Positions 24,042 to 38,200 of a DNA stretch of 64,000 nt are shown one piece after another (within the stretch, counting starts at the first letter, position 1; each line of letters begins with the position of its first letter). Under the pieces are notes generated by a model, which was not told the DNA's origin, made no database searches, and saw nothing but the letters and a program-made list of their open reading frames with translations. The stretch lies in contig NW_026605856.1 of the NCBI RefSeq assembly GCF_945859685.1, positions 1 through 64,000 of the forward strand, written 5' to 3'. Source of the stretch: Eupeodes corollae. Lineage: Eukaryota; Arthropoda; Insecta; Diptera; Syrphidae. The position numbers and the translations under genes were made by a program.

Positions 24042-26860
24042 CTAATCAAGATCTATCATTATAGATATAGATGAGTCATTTTGGAGCATCCTGACGGATT
24101 TTTGATGTTCTAGACGAAAATCAAATCACACCCAAAACCATCACCTGATCCTTCCCAACCCCCAAAATCGATCAAGACTTCAAAATAGATACTTGACATG
24201 TACTAGAAAAAGATACTCCTAATCAAGATCTATCATTATAGATATAGATGAGTCATTTTAGAGCATCCTGAAGGATTTTTGATGTTCTAGACGAAAATCA
24301 AATCACACCCAAAACCATCACCTGATCCTTCCCAACCCCCAAAATCGATCAAGACTTCAAAATAGATACTTGACATGTACTAGAAAAAGATACACCTAAT
24401 CAAGATCTATCATTATAGATATAGATGAGTCATTTTGGAGCATCCTGAAGGATTTTTGATGTTCTAGACGAAAATCAAATCACACCCAAAACCATCACCT
24501 GATCCTTCCCAACCCCCAAAATCGATCAAGACTTCAAAATAGATACTTGACACGTACTAGAAAAAGATACTCCTAATCAAGATCTATCATTATAGATATA
24601 GATGAGTCATTTTGGAGCATCCTGAAGGATTTTTGATGTTCTAGACGAAAATCAAATCACACCCAAAACCATCACCTGATCCTTCCCAACCCCCAAAATC
24701 GATCAAGACTTCAAAATAGATACATGACATGTACTAGAAAAAGATACTCCTAATCAAGATCTATCATTATAGATATAGATGAGTCATTTTGGAGCATCCT
24801 GAAGGATTTTTGATGTTCTAGACGAAAATCAAATCACACCCAAAACCATCACCTGATCCTTCCCAACCCCCAAAATCGATCAAGACTTCAAAATAGATAC
24901 TTGACATGTACTAGAAAAAGATACTCCTAATCAAGATCTATCATTATAGATATAGATGAGTCATTTTGGAGCATCCTGAAGGATTTTTGATGTTCTAGAC
25001 GAAAATCAAATCACACCCAAAACCATCACCTGATCCTTCCCAACCCCCAAAATCGATCAAGACTTCAAAATAGATACTTGACATGTACTAGAAAAAGATA
25101 CTCCTAATCAAGATCTATCATTATAGATATAGATGAGTCATTTTAGAGCATCCTGAAGGATTTTTGATGTTCTAGACGAAAATCAAATCACACCCAAAAC
25201 CATCACCTGATCCTTCCCAACCCCCAAAATCGATCAAGACTTCAAAATAGATACTTGACATGTACTAGAAAAAGATACTCCTAATCAAGATCTATCATTA
25301 TAGATATAGATGAGTCATTTTGGAGCATCCTGAAGGATTTTTGATGTTCTAGACGAAAATCAAATCACACCCAAAACCATCACCTGATCCTTCCCAACCC
25401 CCAAAATCGATCAAGACTTCAAAATAGATACTTGACATGTACTAGAAAAAGATACTCCTAATCAAGATCTATCATTATAGATATAGATGAGTCATTTTGG
25501 AGCATCCTGAAGGATTTTTGATGTTCTAGACGAAAATCAAATCACACCCAAAACCATCACCTGATCCTTCCCAACCCCCAAAATCGATCAAGACTTCAAA
25601 ATAGATACTTGACATGTACTAGAAAAAGATACTCCTAATCAAGATCTATCATTATAGATATAGATGAGTCATTTTGGAGCATCCTGAAGGATTTTTGATG
25701 TTCTAGACGAAAATCAAATCACACCCAAAACCATCACCTGATCCTTCCCAACCCCAAAAATCGATCAAGACTTCAAAAAAGATACTTGACATGTACTAGA
25801 AAAAGATACTCCTAATCAAGATCTATCATTATAGATATAGATGAGTCATTTTGGAGCATCCTGAAGGATTTTTGATGTTCTAGACGAAAATCAAATCACA
25901 CCCAAAACCATCACCTGATCCTTCCCAACCCCCAAAATCGATCAAGACTTCAAAATAGATACTTGACATGTACTAGAAAAAGATACTCCTAATCAAGATC
26001 TATCATTATAGATATAGATGAGTCATTTTGGAGCATCCTGAAGGATTTTTGATGTTCTAGACGAAAATCAAATCACACCCAAAACCATCACCTGATCCTT
26101 CCCAACCCCCAAAATCGATCAAGACTTCAAAATAGATACTTGACATGTACTAGAAAAAGATACTCCTAATCAAGATCTATCATTATAGATATAGATGAGT
26201 CATTTTGGAGCATCCTGAAGGATTTTTGATGTTCTAGACGAAAATCAAATCACACCCAAAACCATCACCTGATCCTTCCCAACCCCCAAAATCGATCAAG
26301 ACTTCAAAATAGATACTTGACATGTACTAGAAAAAGATACTCCTAATCAAGATCTATCATTATAGATATAGATGAGTCATTTTGGAGCATCCTGAAGGAT
26401 TTTTGATGTTCTAGACGAAAATCAAATCACACCCAAAACCATCACCTGATCCTTCCCAACCCCCAAAATCGATCAAGACTTCAAAATAGATACTTGACAT
26501 GTACTAGAAAAAGATACTCCTAATCAAAATCTATCATTATAGATATAGATGAGTCATTTTGGAGCATCCTGAAGGATTTTTGATGTTCTAGACGAAAATC
26601 AAATCACACCCAAAACCATCACCTGATCCTTCCCAACCCCCAAAATCGATCAAGACTTCAAAATAGATACTTGACATGTACTAGAAAAAGATACTCCTAA
26701 TCAAGATCTATCATTATAGATATAGATGAGTCATTTTGGAGCATCCTGAAGGATTTTTGATGTTCTAGACGAAAATCAAATCACACCCAAAACCATCACC
26801 TGATCCTTCCCAACCCCCAAAATCGATCAAGACTTCAAAATAGATACTTGACATGTACTA

Positions 26861-26866
26861 GAAAAG
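26861..26866 (+). repeat. 1-bp homopolymer deletion (GAAAAG for GAAAAAG)
   Basis: The five-A run at the monomer start has four A (26,862-26,865), giving a 176 bp unit. The same shortening is seen at 28,984-28,987, twelve units later. Real variant or homopolymer consensus error. Confidence 0.8.
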
Positions 26867-27403
26867 ATACTCCTAATCAAGATCTATCATTATAGATATA
26901 GATGAGTCATTTTGGAGCATCCTGAAGGATTTTTGATGTTCTAGACGAAAATCAAATCACACCCAAAACCATCACCTGATCCTTCCCAACCCCCAAAATC
27001 GATCAAGACTTCAAAATAGATACTTGACATGTACTAGAAAAAGATACTCCTAATCAAGATCTATCATTATAGATATAGATGAGTCATTTTGGAGCATCCT
27101 GAAGGATTTTTGATGTTCTAGACGAAAATCAAATCACACCCAAAACCATCACCTGATCCTTCCCAACCCCCAAAATCGATCAAGACTTCAAAATAGATAC
27201 TTGACATGTACTAGAAAAAGATACTCCTAATCAAGATCTATCATTATAGATATAGATGAGTCATTTTGGAGCATCCTGAAGGATTTTTGATGTTCTAGAC
27301 GAAAATCAAATCACACCCAAAACCATCACCTGATCCTTCCCAACCCCCAAAATCGATCAAGACTTCAAAATAGATACTTGACATGTACTAGAAAAAGATA
27401 CTC

Positions 27404-27758
27404 ATAATCAAGATCTATCATTATAGATATAGATGAGTCATTTTGGAGCATCCTGAAGGATTTTTGATGTTCTAGACGAAAATCAAATCACACCCAAAAC
27501 CATCACCTGATCCTTCCCAACCCCCAAAATCGATCAAGACTTCAAAATAGATACTTGACATGTACTAGAAAAAGATACTCCTAATCAAGATCTATCATTA
27601 TAGATATAGATGAGTCATTTTGGAGCATCCTGAAGGATTTTTGATGTTCTAGACGAAAATCAAATCACACCCAAAACCATCACCTGATCCTTCCCAACCC
27701 CCAAAATCGATCAAGACTTCAAAATAGATACTTGACATGTACTAGAAAAAGATACTCA
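27404..27758 (+). repeat. Shared variant ACTCATAATC at a 2-monomer spacing
   Basis: CTCCTAATC reads CTCATAATC at 27,404 and 27,758 (354 bp apart), and again at 29,349, nine units later after indel correction. The base-level repetition fits local duplication of one or two units in this stretch. Confidence 0.6.
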
Positions 27759-27814
27759 TAATCAAGATCTATCATTATAGATATAGATGAGTCATTTTGG
27801 AGCATCCTGAAGGA

Positions 27815-27820
27815 TTTTTT
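27815..27820 (+). repeat. 1-bp homopolymer insertion (six T)
   Basis: The run of five T in GGATTTTTGATG has six T here, giving a 178 bp unit. Two monomers later, near 28,175, the G of TTTTTGATG is T, which also gives six T but without a length change. Confidence 0.8.
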
Positions 27821-28406
27821 GATGTTCTAGACGAAAATCAAATCACACCCAAAACCATCACCTGATCCTTCCCAACCCCCAAAATCGATCAAGACTTCAA
27901 AATAGATACTTGACATGTACTAGAAAAAGATACTCCTAATCAAGATCTATCATTATAGATATAGATGAGTCATTTTGGAGCATCCTGAAGGATTTTTGAT
28001 GTTCTAGACGAAAATCAAATCACACCCAAAACCATCACCTGATCCTTCCCAACCCCCAAAATCGATCAAGACTTCAAAATAGATACTTGACATGTACTAG
28101 AAAAAGATACTCCTAATCAAGATCTATCATTATAGATATAGATGAGTCATTTTGGAGCATCCTGAAGGATTTTTTATGTTCTAGACGAAAATCAAATCAC
28201 ACCCAAAACCATCACCTGATCCTTCCCAACCCCCAAAATCGATCAAGACTTCAAAATAGATACTTGACATGTACTAGAAAAAGATACTCCTAATCAAGAT
28301 CTATCATTATAGATATAGATGAGTCATTTTGGAGCATCCTGAAGGATTTTTGATGTTCTAGACGAAAATCAAATCACACCCAAAACCATCACCTGATCCT
28401 TCCCAA

Positions 28407-28410
28407 CCCC
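28407..28410 (+). repeat. 1-bp homopolymer deletion (four C)
   Basis: The five-C run before AAAATCG has four C, giving a 176 bp unit. The identical loss at 28,760-28,763 lies two units later, so either a two-unit duplication carried it or the same sequencing weakness struck twice. Confidence 0.8.
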
Positions 28411-28759
28411 AAAATCGATCAAGACTTCAAAATAGATACTTGACATGTACTAGAAAAAGATACTCCTAATCAAGATCTATCATTATAGATATAGATGAGT
28501 CATTTTGGAGCATCCTGAAGGATTTTTGATGTTCTAGACGAAAATCAAATCACACCCAAAACCATCACCTGATCCTTCCCAACCCCCAAAATCGATCAAG
28601 ACTTCAAAATAGATACTTGACATGTACTAGAAAAAGATACTCCTAATCAAGATCTATCATTATAGATATAGATGAGTCATTTTGGAGCATCCTGAAGGAT
28701 TTTTGATGTTCTAGACGAAAATCAAATCACACCCAAAACCATCACCTGATCCTTCCCAA

Positions 28760-28763
28760 CCCC
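28760..28763 (+). repeat. 1-bp homopolymer deletion (four C), second copy
   Basis: Same C-run shortening as at 28,407-28,410, at a distance of 353 bp, which is two monomers minus the one lost base. Confidence 0.8.
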
Positions 28764-28983
28764 AAAATCGATCAAGACTTCAAAATAGATACTTGACATG
28801 TACTAGAAAAAGATACTCCTAATCAAGATCTATCATTATAGATATAGATGAGTCATTTTGGAGCATCCTGAAGGATTTTTGATGTTCTAGACGAAAATCA
28901 AATCACACCCAAAACCATCACCTGATCCTTCCCAACCCCCAAAATCGATCAAGACTTCAAAATAGATACTTGACATGTACTAG

Positions 28984-28987
28984 AAAA
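28984..28987 (+). repeat. 1-bp homopolymer deletion (four A)
   Basis: The monomer-start A run is four long, as at 26,862-26,865. The distance between the two is 2,122 bp, exactly twelve units after allowing for intervening indels. Confidence 0.8.
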
Positions 28988-31900
28988 GATACTCCTAATC
29001 AAGATCTATCATTATAGATATAGATGAGTCATTTTGGAGCATCCTGAAGGATTTTTGATGTTCTAGACGAAAATCAAATCACACCCAAAACCATCACCTG
29101 ATCCTTCCCAACCCCCAAAATCGATCAAGACTTCAAAATAGATACTTGACATGTACTAGAAAAAGATACTCCTAATCAAGATCTATCATTATAGATATAG
29201 ATGAGTCATTTTGGAGCATCCTGAAGGATTTTTGATGTTCTAGACGAAAATCAAATCACACCCAAAACCATCATCTGATCCTTCCCAACCCCCAAAATCG
29301 ATCAAGACTTCAAAATAGATACTTGACATGTACTAGAAAAAGATACTCATAATCAAGATCTATCATTATAGATATAGATGAGTCATTTTGGAGCATCCTG
29401 AAGGATTTTTGATGTTCTAGACGAAAATCAAATCACACCCAAAACCATCACCTGATCCTTCCCAACCCCCAAAATCGATCAAGACTTCAAAATAGATACT
29501 TGACAAGTACTAGAAAAAGATACTCCTAATCAAGATCTATCATTATAGATATAGATGAGTCATTTTGGAGCATACTGAAGGATTTTTGATGTTCTAGACG
29601 AAAATCAAATCACACCCAAAACCATCACCCGATCCTTCCCAACCCCCAAAATCGATCAAGACTTCAAAATAGATACTTGACATGTACTAGAAAAAGATAC
29701 TCCTAATCAAGATCTATCATTATAGATATAGATGGGTCATTTTGGAGCATCCTGAAGGATTTTTGATGTTCTAGACGAAAATCAAATCACACCCAAAACC
29801 ATCACCTGATCCTTCCCAACCCCCAAAATCGATCAAGACTTCAAAATAGATACTTGACATGTACTAGAAAAAGATACTCCTAATCAAGATCTATCATTAT
29901 AGATATAGATGAGTCATTTTGGAGCATCCTGAAGGATTTTTGATGTTCTAGACGAAAATCAAATCACACCCAAAACCATCACCTGATCCTTCCCAACCCC
30001 CAAAATCGATCAAGACTTCAAAATAGATACTTGACATGTAATAGAAAAAGATACTCCTAATCAAGATCTATCATTATAGATATAGATGAGTCATTTTGGA
30101 GCATCCTGAAGGATTTTTGATGTTCTAGACGAAAATCAAATCACACCCAAAACCATCACCTGATCCTTCCCAACCCCCAAAATCGATCAAGACTTCAAAA
30201 TAGATACTTGACATGTACTAGAAAAAGATACTCCTAATCAAGATCTATCATTATAGATATAGATGAGTCATTTTGGAGCATCCTGAAGGATTTTTGATGT
30301 TCTAGACGAAAATCAAATCACACCCAAAACCATCACCTGATCCTTTCCAACCCCCAAAATCGATCAAGACTTCAAAATAGATACTTGACATGTACTAGAA
30401 AAAGATACTCCTAATCAAGATCTATCATTATAGATATAGATGAGTCATTTTGGAGCATCCTGAAGGATTTTTGATGTTCTAGACGAAAATCAAATCACAC
30501 CCAAAACCATCACCTGATCCTTCCCAACCCCCAAAATCGATCAAGACTTCAAAATAGATACTTGACATGTACTAGAAAAAGATACTCCTAATCAAGATCT
30601 ATCATTATAGATATAGATGAGTCATTTTGGAGCATCCTGAAGGATTTTTGATGTTCTAGACGAAAATCAAATCACACCCAAAACCATCACCTGATCCTTC
30701 CCAACCCCCAAAATCGATCAAGACTTCAAAATAGATACTTGACATGTACTAGAAAAAGATACTCCTAATCAAGATCTATCATTATAGATATAGATGAGTC
30801 ATTTTGGAGCATCCTGAAGGATTTTTGATGTTCTAGACGAAAATCAAATCACACCCAAAACCATCACCTGATCCTTCCCAACCCCCAAAATCGATCAAGA
30901 CTTCAAAATAGATACTTGACATGTACTAGAAAAAGATACTCCTAATCAAGATCTATCATTATAGATATAGATGAGTCATTTTGGAGCATCCTGAAGGATT
31001 TTTGATGTTCTAGACGAAAATCAAATCACACCCAAAACCATCACCTGATCCTTCCCAACCCCCAAAATCGATCAAGACTTCAAAATAGATACTTGACATG
31101 TACTAGAAAAAGATACTCCTAATCAAGATCTATCATTATAGATATAGATGAGTCATTTTGGAGCATCCTGAAGGATTTTTGATGTTCTAGACGAAAATCA
31201 AATCACACCCAAAACCATCACCTGATCCTTCCCAACCCCCAAAATCGATCAAGACTTCAAAATAGATACTTGACATGTACTAGAAAAAGATACTCCTAAT
31301 CAAGATCTATCATTATAGATATAGATGAGTCATTTTGGAGCATCCTGAAGGATTTTTGATGTTCTAGACGAAAATCAAATCACACCCAAAACCATCACCT
31401 GATCCTTCCCAACCCCCAAAATCGATCAAGACTTCAAAATAGATACTTGACATGTACTAGAAAAAGATACTCCTAATCAAGATCTATCATTATAGATATA
31501 GATGAGTCATTTTGGAGCATCCTGAAGGATTTTTGATGTTCTAGACGAAAATCAAATCACACCCAAAACCATCACCTGATCCTTCCCAACCCCCAAAATC
31601 GATCAAGACTTCAAAATAGATACTTGACATGTACTAGAAAAAGATACTCCTAATCAAGATCTATCATTATAGATATAGATGAGTCATTTTGGAGCATCCT
31701 GAAGGATTTTTGATGTTCTAGACGAAAATCAAATCACACCCAAAACCATCACCTGATCCTTCCCAACCCCCAAAATCGATCAAGACTTCAAAATAGATAC
31801 TTGACATGTACTAGAAAAAGATACTCCTAATCAAGATCTATCATTATAGATATAGTTGAGTGATTTTGGAGCATCCTGAAGGATTTTTGATGTTCTAGAC

Positions 31901-32030
31901 GAAAATCAAATCACACCCAAAACCATCACCTGATCCTTCCCAACCCCCAAAATCGATCAAGACTTCAAAATAGATACTTGACATGTACTAGAAAAAGATA
32001 CTCCTAATCAAGATCTATCATTATAGATAT

Positions 32031-32040
32031 AGATGATGAG
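32031..32040 (+). repeat. 3-bp GAT duplication (AGATGATGAG)
   Basis: AGATGAGTCA reads AGATGATGAGTCA, giving a 180 bp monomer with the bZIP-type site still intact. The preceding monomer carries AGTTGAGTGAT (about 31,856-31,862), two changes that destroy that site. These two monomers stand out in an otherwise almost invariant region. Confidence 0.9.
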
Positions 32041-35000
32041 TCATTTTGGAGCATCCTGAAGGATTTTTGATGTTCTAGACGAAAATCAAATCACACCCAA
32101 AACCATCACCTGATCCTTCCCAACCCCCAAAATCGATCAAGACTTCAAAATAGATACTTGACATGTACTAGAAAAAGATACTCCTAATCAAGATCTATCA
32201 TTATAGATATAGATGAGTCATTTTGGAGCATCCTGAAGGATTTTTGATGTTCTAGACGAAAATCAAATCACACCCAAAACCATCACCTGATCCTTCCCAA
32301 CCCCCAAAATCGATCAAGACTTCAAAATAGATACTTGACATGTACTAGAAAAAGATACTCCTAATCAAGATCTATCATTATAGATATAGATGAGTCATTT
32401 TGGAGCATCCTGAAGGATTTTTGATGTTCTAGACGAAAATCAAATCACACCCAAAACCATCACCTGATCCTTCCCAACCCCCAAAATCGATCAAGACTTC
32501 AAAATAGATACTTGACATGTACTAGAAAAAGATACTCCTAATCAAGATCTATCATTATAGATATAGATGAGTCATTTTGGAGCATCCTGAAGGATTTTTG
32601 ATGTTCTAGACGAAAATCAAATCACACCCAAAACCATCACCTGATCCTTCCCAACCCCCAAAATCGATCAAGACTTCAAAATAGATACTTGACATGTACT
32701 AGAAAAAGATACTCCTAATCAAGATCTATCATTATAGATATAGATGAGTCATTTTGGAGCATCCTGAAGGATTTTTGATGTTCTAGACGAAAATCAAATC
32801 ACACCCAAAACCATCACCTGATCCTTCCCAACCCCCAAAATCGATCAAGACTTCAAAATAGATACTTGACATGTACTAGAAAAAGATACTCCTAATCAAG
32901 ATCTATCATTATAGATATAGATGAGTCATTTTGGAGCATCCTGAAGGATTTTTGATGTTCTAGACGAAAATCAAATCACACCCAAAACCATCACCTGATC
33001 CTTCCCAACCCCCAAAATCGATCAAGACTTCAAAATAGATACTTGACATGTACTAGAAAAAGATACTCCTAATCAAGATCTATCATTATAGATATAGATG
33101 AGTCATTTTGGAGCATCCTGAAGGATTTTTGATGTTCTAGACGAAAATCAAATCACACCCAAAACCATCACCTGATCCTTCCCAACCCCCAAAATCGATC
33201 AAGACTTCAAAATAGATACTTGACATGTACTAGAAAAAGATACTCCTAATCAAGATCTATCATTATAGATATAGATGAGTCATTTTGGAGCATCCTGAAG
33301 GATTTTTGATGTTCTAGACGAAAATCAAATCACACCCAAAACCATCACCTGATCCTTCCCAACCCCCAAAATCGATCAAGACTTCAAAATAGATACTTGA
33401 CATGTACTAGAAAAAGATACTCCTAATCAAGATCTATCATTATAGATATAGATGAGTCATTTTGGAGCATCCTGAAGGATTTTTGATGTTCTAGACGAAA
33501 ATCAAATCACACCCAAAACCATCACCTGATCCTTCCCAACCCCCAAAATCGATCAAGACTTCAAAATAGATACTTGACATGTACTAGAAAAAGATACTCC
33601 TAATCAAGATCTATCATTATAGATATAGATGAGTCATTTTGGAGCATCCTGAAGGATTTTTGATGTTCTAGACGAAAATCAAATCACACCCAAAACCATC
33701 ACCTGATCCTTCCCAACCCCCAAAATCGATCAAGACTTCAAAATAGATACTTGACATGTACTAGAAAAAGATACTCCTAATCAAGATCTATCATTATAGA
33801 TATAGATGAGTCATTTTGGAGCATCCTGAAGGATTTTTGATGTTCTAGACGAAAATCAAATCACACCCAAAACCATCACCTGATCCTTCCCAACCCCCAA
33901 AATCGATCAAGACTTCAAAATAGATACTTGACATGTACTAGAAAAAGATACTCCTAATCAAGATCTATCATTATAGATATAGATGAGTCATTTTGGAGCA
34001 TCCTGAAGGATTTTTGATGTTCTAGACGAAAATCAAATCACACCCAAAACCATCACCTGATCCTTCCCAACCCCCAAAATCGATCAAGACTTCAAAATAG
34101 ATACTTGACATGTACTAGAAAAAGATACTCCTAATCAAGATCTATCATTATAGATATAGATGAGTCATTTTGGAGCATCCTGAAGGATTTTTGATGTTCT
34201 AGACGAAAATCAAATCACACCCAAAACCATCACCTGATCCTTCCCAACCCCCAAAATCGATCAAGACTTCAAAATAGATACTTGACATGTACTAGAAAAA
34301 GATACTCCTAATCAAGATCTATCATTATAGATATAGATGAGTCATTTTGGAGCATCCTGAAGGATTTTTGATGTTCTAGACGAAAATCAAATCACACCCA
34401 AAACCATCACCTGATCCTTCCCAACCCCCAAAATCGATCAAGACTTCAAAATAGATACTTGACATGTACTAGAAAAAGATACTCCTAATCAAGATCTATC
34501 ATTATAGATATAGATGAGTCATTTTGGAGCATCCTGAAGGATTTTTGATGTTCTAGACGAAAATCAAATCACACCCAAAACCATCACCTGATCCTTCCCA
34601 ACCCCCAAAATCGATCAAGACTTCAAAATAGATACTTGACATGTACTAGAAAAAGATACTCCTAATCAAGATCTATCATTATAGATATAGATGAGTCATT
34701 TTGGAGCATCCTGAAGGATTTTTGATGTTCTAGACGAAAATCAAATCACACCCAAAACCATCACCTGATCCTTCCCAACCCCCAAAATCGATCAAGACTT
34801 CAAAATAGATACTTGACATGTACTAGAAAAAGATACTCCTAATCAAGATCTATCATTATAGATATAGATGAGTCATTTTGGAGCATCCTGAAGGATTTTT
34901 GATGTTCTAGACGAAAATCAAATCACACCCAAAACCATCACCTGATCCTTCCCAACCCCCAAAATCGATCAAGACTTCAAAATAGATACTTGACATGTAC

Positions 35001-35228
35001 TAGAAAAAGATACTCCTAATCAAGATCTATCATTATAGATATAGATGAGTCATTTTGGAGCATCCTGAAGGATTTTTGATGTTCTAGACGAAAATCAAAT
35101 CACACCCAAAACCATCACCTGATCCTTCCCAACCCCCAAAATCGATCAAGACTTCAAAATAGATACTTGACATGTACTAGAAAAAGATACTCCTAATCAA
35201 GATCTATCATTATAGATATAGATGAGTC
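32041..35228 (+). repeat. Homogeneous run of about 18 identical monomers
   Basis: Reading through this 3.2 kb I saw no departure from the consensus until GTCTTTTTGG at 35,229. It sits in a wider stretch from 30,347 to 37,342 with only a handful of variant positions. The left part of the window has about one variant per monomer. Such a run implies very recent amplification or conversion, or else a collapsed or copied assembly segment. I checked by eye; a base-by-base alignment might reveal a missed change. Confidence 0.75.
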
Positions 35229-38200
35229 TTTTTGGAGCATCCTGAAGGATTTTTGATGTTCTAGACGAAAATCAAATCACACCCAAAACCATCACCTGAT
35301 CCTTCCCAACCCCCAAAATCGATCAAGACTTCAAAATAGATACTTGACATGTACTAGAAAAAGATACTCCTAATCAAGATCTATCATTATAGATATAGAT
35401 GAGTCATTTTGGAGCATCCTGAAGGATTTTTGATGTTCTAGACGAAAATCAAATCACACCCAAAACCATCACCTGATCCTTCCCAACCCCCAAAATCGAT
35501 CAAGACTTCAAAATAGATACTTGACATGTACTAGAAAAAGATACTCCTAATCAAGATCTATCATTATAGATATAGATGAGTCATTTTGGAGCATCCTGAA
35601 GGATTTTTGATGTTCTAGACGAAAATCAAATCACACCCAAAACCATCACCTGATCCTTCCCAACCCCCAAAATCGATCAAGACTTCAAAATAGATACTTG
35701 ACATGTACTAGAAAAAGATACTCCTAATCAAGATCTATCATTATAGATATAGATGAGTCATTTTGGAGCATCCTGAAGGATTTTTGATGTTCTAGACGAA
35801 AATCAAATCACACCCAAAACCATCACCTGATCCTTCCCAACCCCCAAAATCGATCAAGACTTCAAAATAGATACTTGACATGTACTAGAAAAAGATACTC
35901 CTAATCAAGATCTATCATTATAGATATAGATGAGTCATTTTGGAGCATCCTGAAGGATTTTTGATGTTCTAGACGAAAATCAAATCACACCCAAAACCAT
36001 CACCTGATCCTTCCCAACCCCCAAAATCGATCAAGACTTCAAAATAGATACTTGACATGTACTAGAAAAAGATACTCCTAATCAAGATCTATCATTATAG
36101 ATATAGATGAGTCATTTTGGAGCATCCTGAAGGATTTTTGATGTTCTAGACGAAAATCAAATCACACCCAAAACCATCACCTGATCCTTCCCAACCCCCA
36201 AAATCGATCAAGACTTCAAAATAGATACTTGACATGTACTAGAAAAAGATACTCCTAATCAAGATCTATCATTATAGATATAGATGAGTCATTTTGGAGC
36301 ATCCTGAAGGATTTTTGATGTTCTAGACGAAAATCAAATCACACCCAAAACCATCACCTGATCCTTCCCAACCCCCAAAATCGATCAAGACTTCAAAATA
36401 GATACTTGACATGTACTAGAAAAAGATACTCCTAATCAAGATCTATCATTATAGATATAGATGAGTCATTTTGGAGCATCCTGAAGGATTTTTGATGTTC
36501 TAGACGAAAATCAAATCACACCCAAAACCATCACCTGATCCTTCCCAACCCCCAAAATCGATCAAGACTTCAAAATAGATACTTGACATGTACTAGAAAA
36601 AGATACTCCTAATCAAGATCTATCATTATAGATATAGATGAGTCATTTTGGAGCATCCTGAAGGATTTTTGATGTTCTAGACGAAAATCAAATCACACCC
36701 AAAACCATCACCTGATCCTTCCCAACCCCCAAAATCGATCAAGACTTCAAAATAGATACTTGACATGTACTAGAAAAAGATACTCCTAATCAAGATCTAT
36801 CATTATAGATATAGATGAGTCATTTTGGAGCATCCTGAAGGATTTTTGATGTTCTAGACGAAAATCAAATCACACCCAAAACCATCACCTGATCCTTCCC
36901 AACCCCCAAAATCGATCAAGACTTCAAAATAGATACTTGACATGTACTAGAAAAAGATACTCCTAATCAAGATCTATCATTATAGATATAGATGAGTCAT
37001 TTTGGAGCATCCTGAAGGATTTTTGATGTTCTAGACGAAAATCAAATCACACCCAAAACCATCACCTGATCCTTCCCAACCCCCAAAATCGATCAAGACT
37101 TCAAAATAGATACTTGACATGTACTAGAAAAAGATACTCCTAATCAAGATCTATCATTATAGATATAGATGAGTCATTTTGGAGCATCCTGAAGGATTTT
37201 TGATGTTCTAGACGAAAATCAAATCACACCCAAAACCATCACCTGATCCTTCCCAACCCCCAAAATCGATCAAGACTTCAAAATAGATACTTGACATGTA
37301 CTAGAAAAAGATACTCCTAATCAAGATCTATCATTATAGATACAGATGAGTCATTTTGGAGCATCCTGAAGGATTTTTGATGTTCTAGACGAAAATCAAA
37401 TCACACCCAAAACCATCACCTGATCCTTCCCAACCCCCAAAATCGATCAAGACTTCAAAATAGATACTTGACATGTACTAGAAAAAGATACTCCTAATCA
37501 AGATCTATCATTATAGATATAGATGAGTCATTTTGGAGCATCCTGAATAATTTTTGATGTTCTAGACGAAAATCAAATCACACCCAAAACCATCACCTGA
37601 TCCTTCCCAACCCCCAAAATCGATCAAGACTTCAAAATAGATACTTGACATGTACTAGAAAAAGATACTCCTAATCAAGATCTATCATTATAGATATAGA
37701 CGAGTCATTTTGGAGCATCCTGAAGGATTTTTGATGTTCTAGACGAAAATCAAATCACACCCAAAACCATCACCTGATCCTTCCCATCCCCCAAAATCGA
37801 TCAAGACTTCAAAATAGATACTTGACATGTACTAGAAAAAGATACTAGTAATCAAGATCTATCATTATAGATATAGATGAGTCATTTTGGAGCATCCTGA
37901 AGGATTTTTGATGTTCTAGACGAAAATCAAATCACACCCAAAACCATCACCTGATCCTTCCCAACCCCCAAAATCGATCAAGACTTCAAAATAGATACTT
38001 GACATGTACTAGAAAAAGATACTCCTAATCAAGATCTATCATTATAGATATAGATGAGTCATTTTGGAGCATCCTGAAGGATTTTTGATGTTCTAGACGA
38101 AAATCAAATCACACCCAAAACCATCACCTGATCCTTCCAAACCCCCAAAATCGATCAAGACTTCAAAATAGATACTTGACATGTACTAGAAAAAGATACT

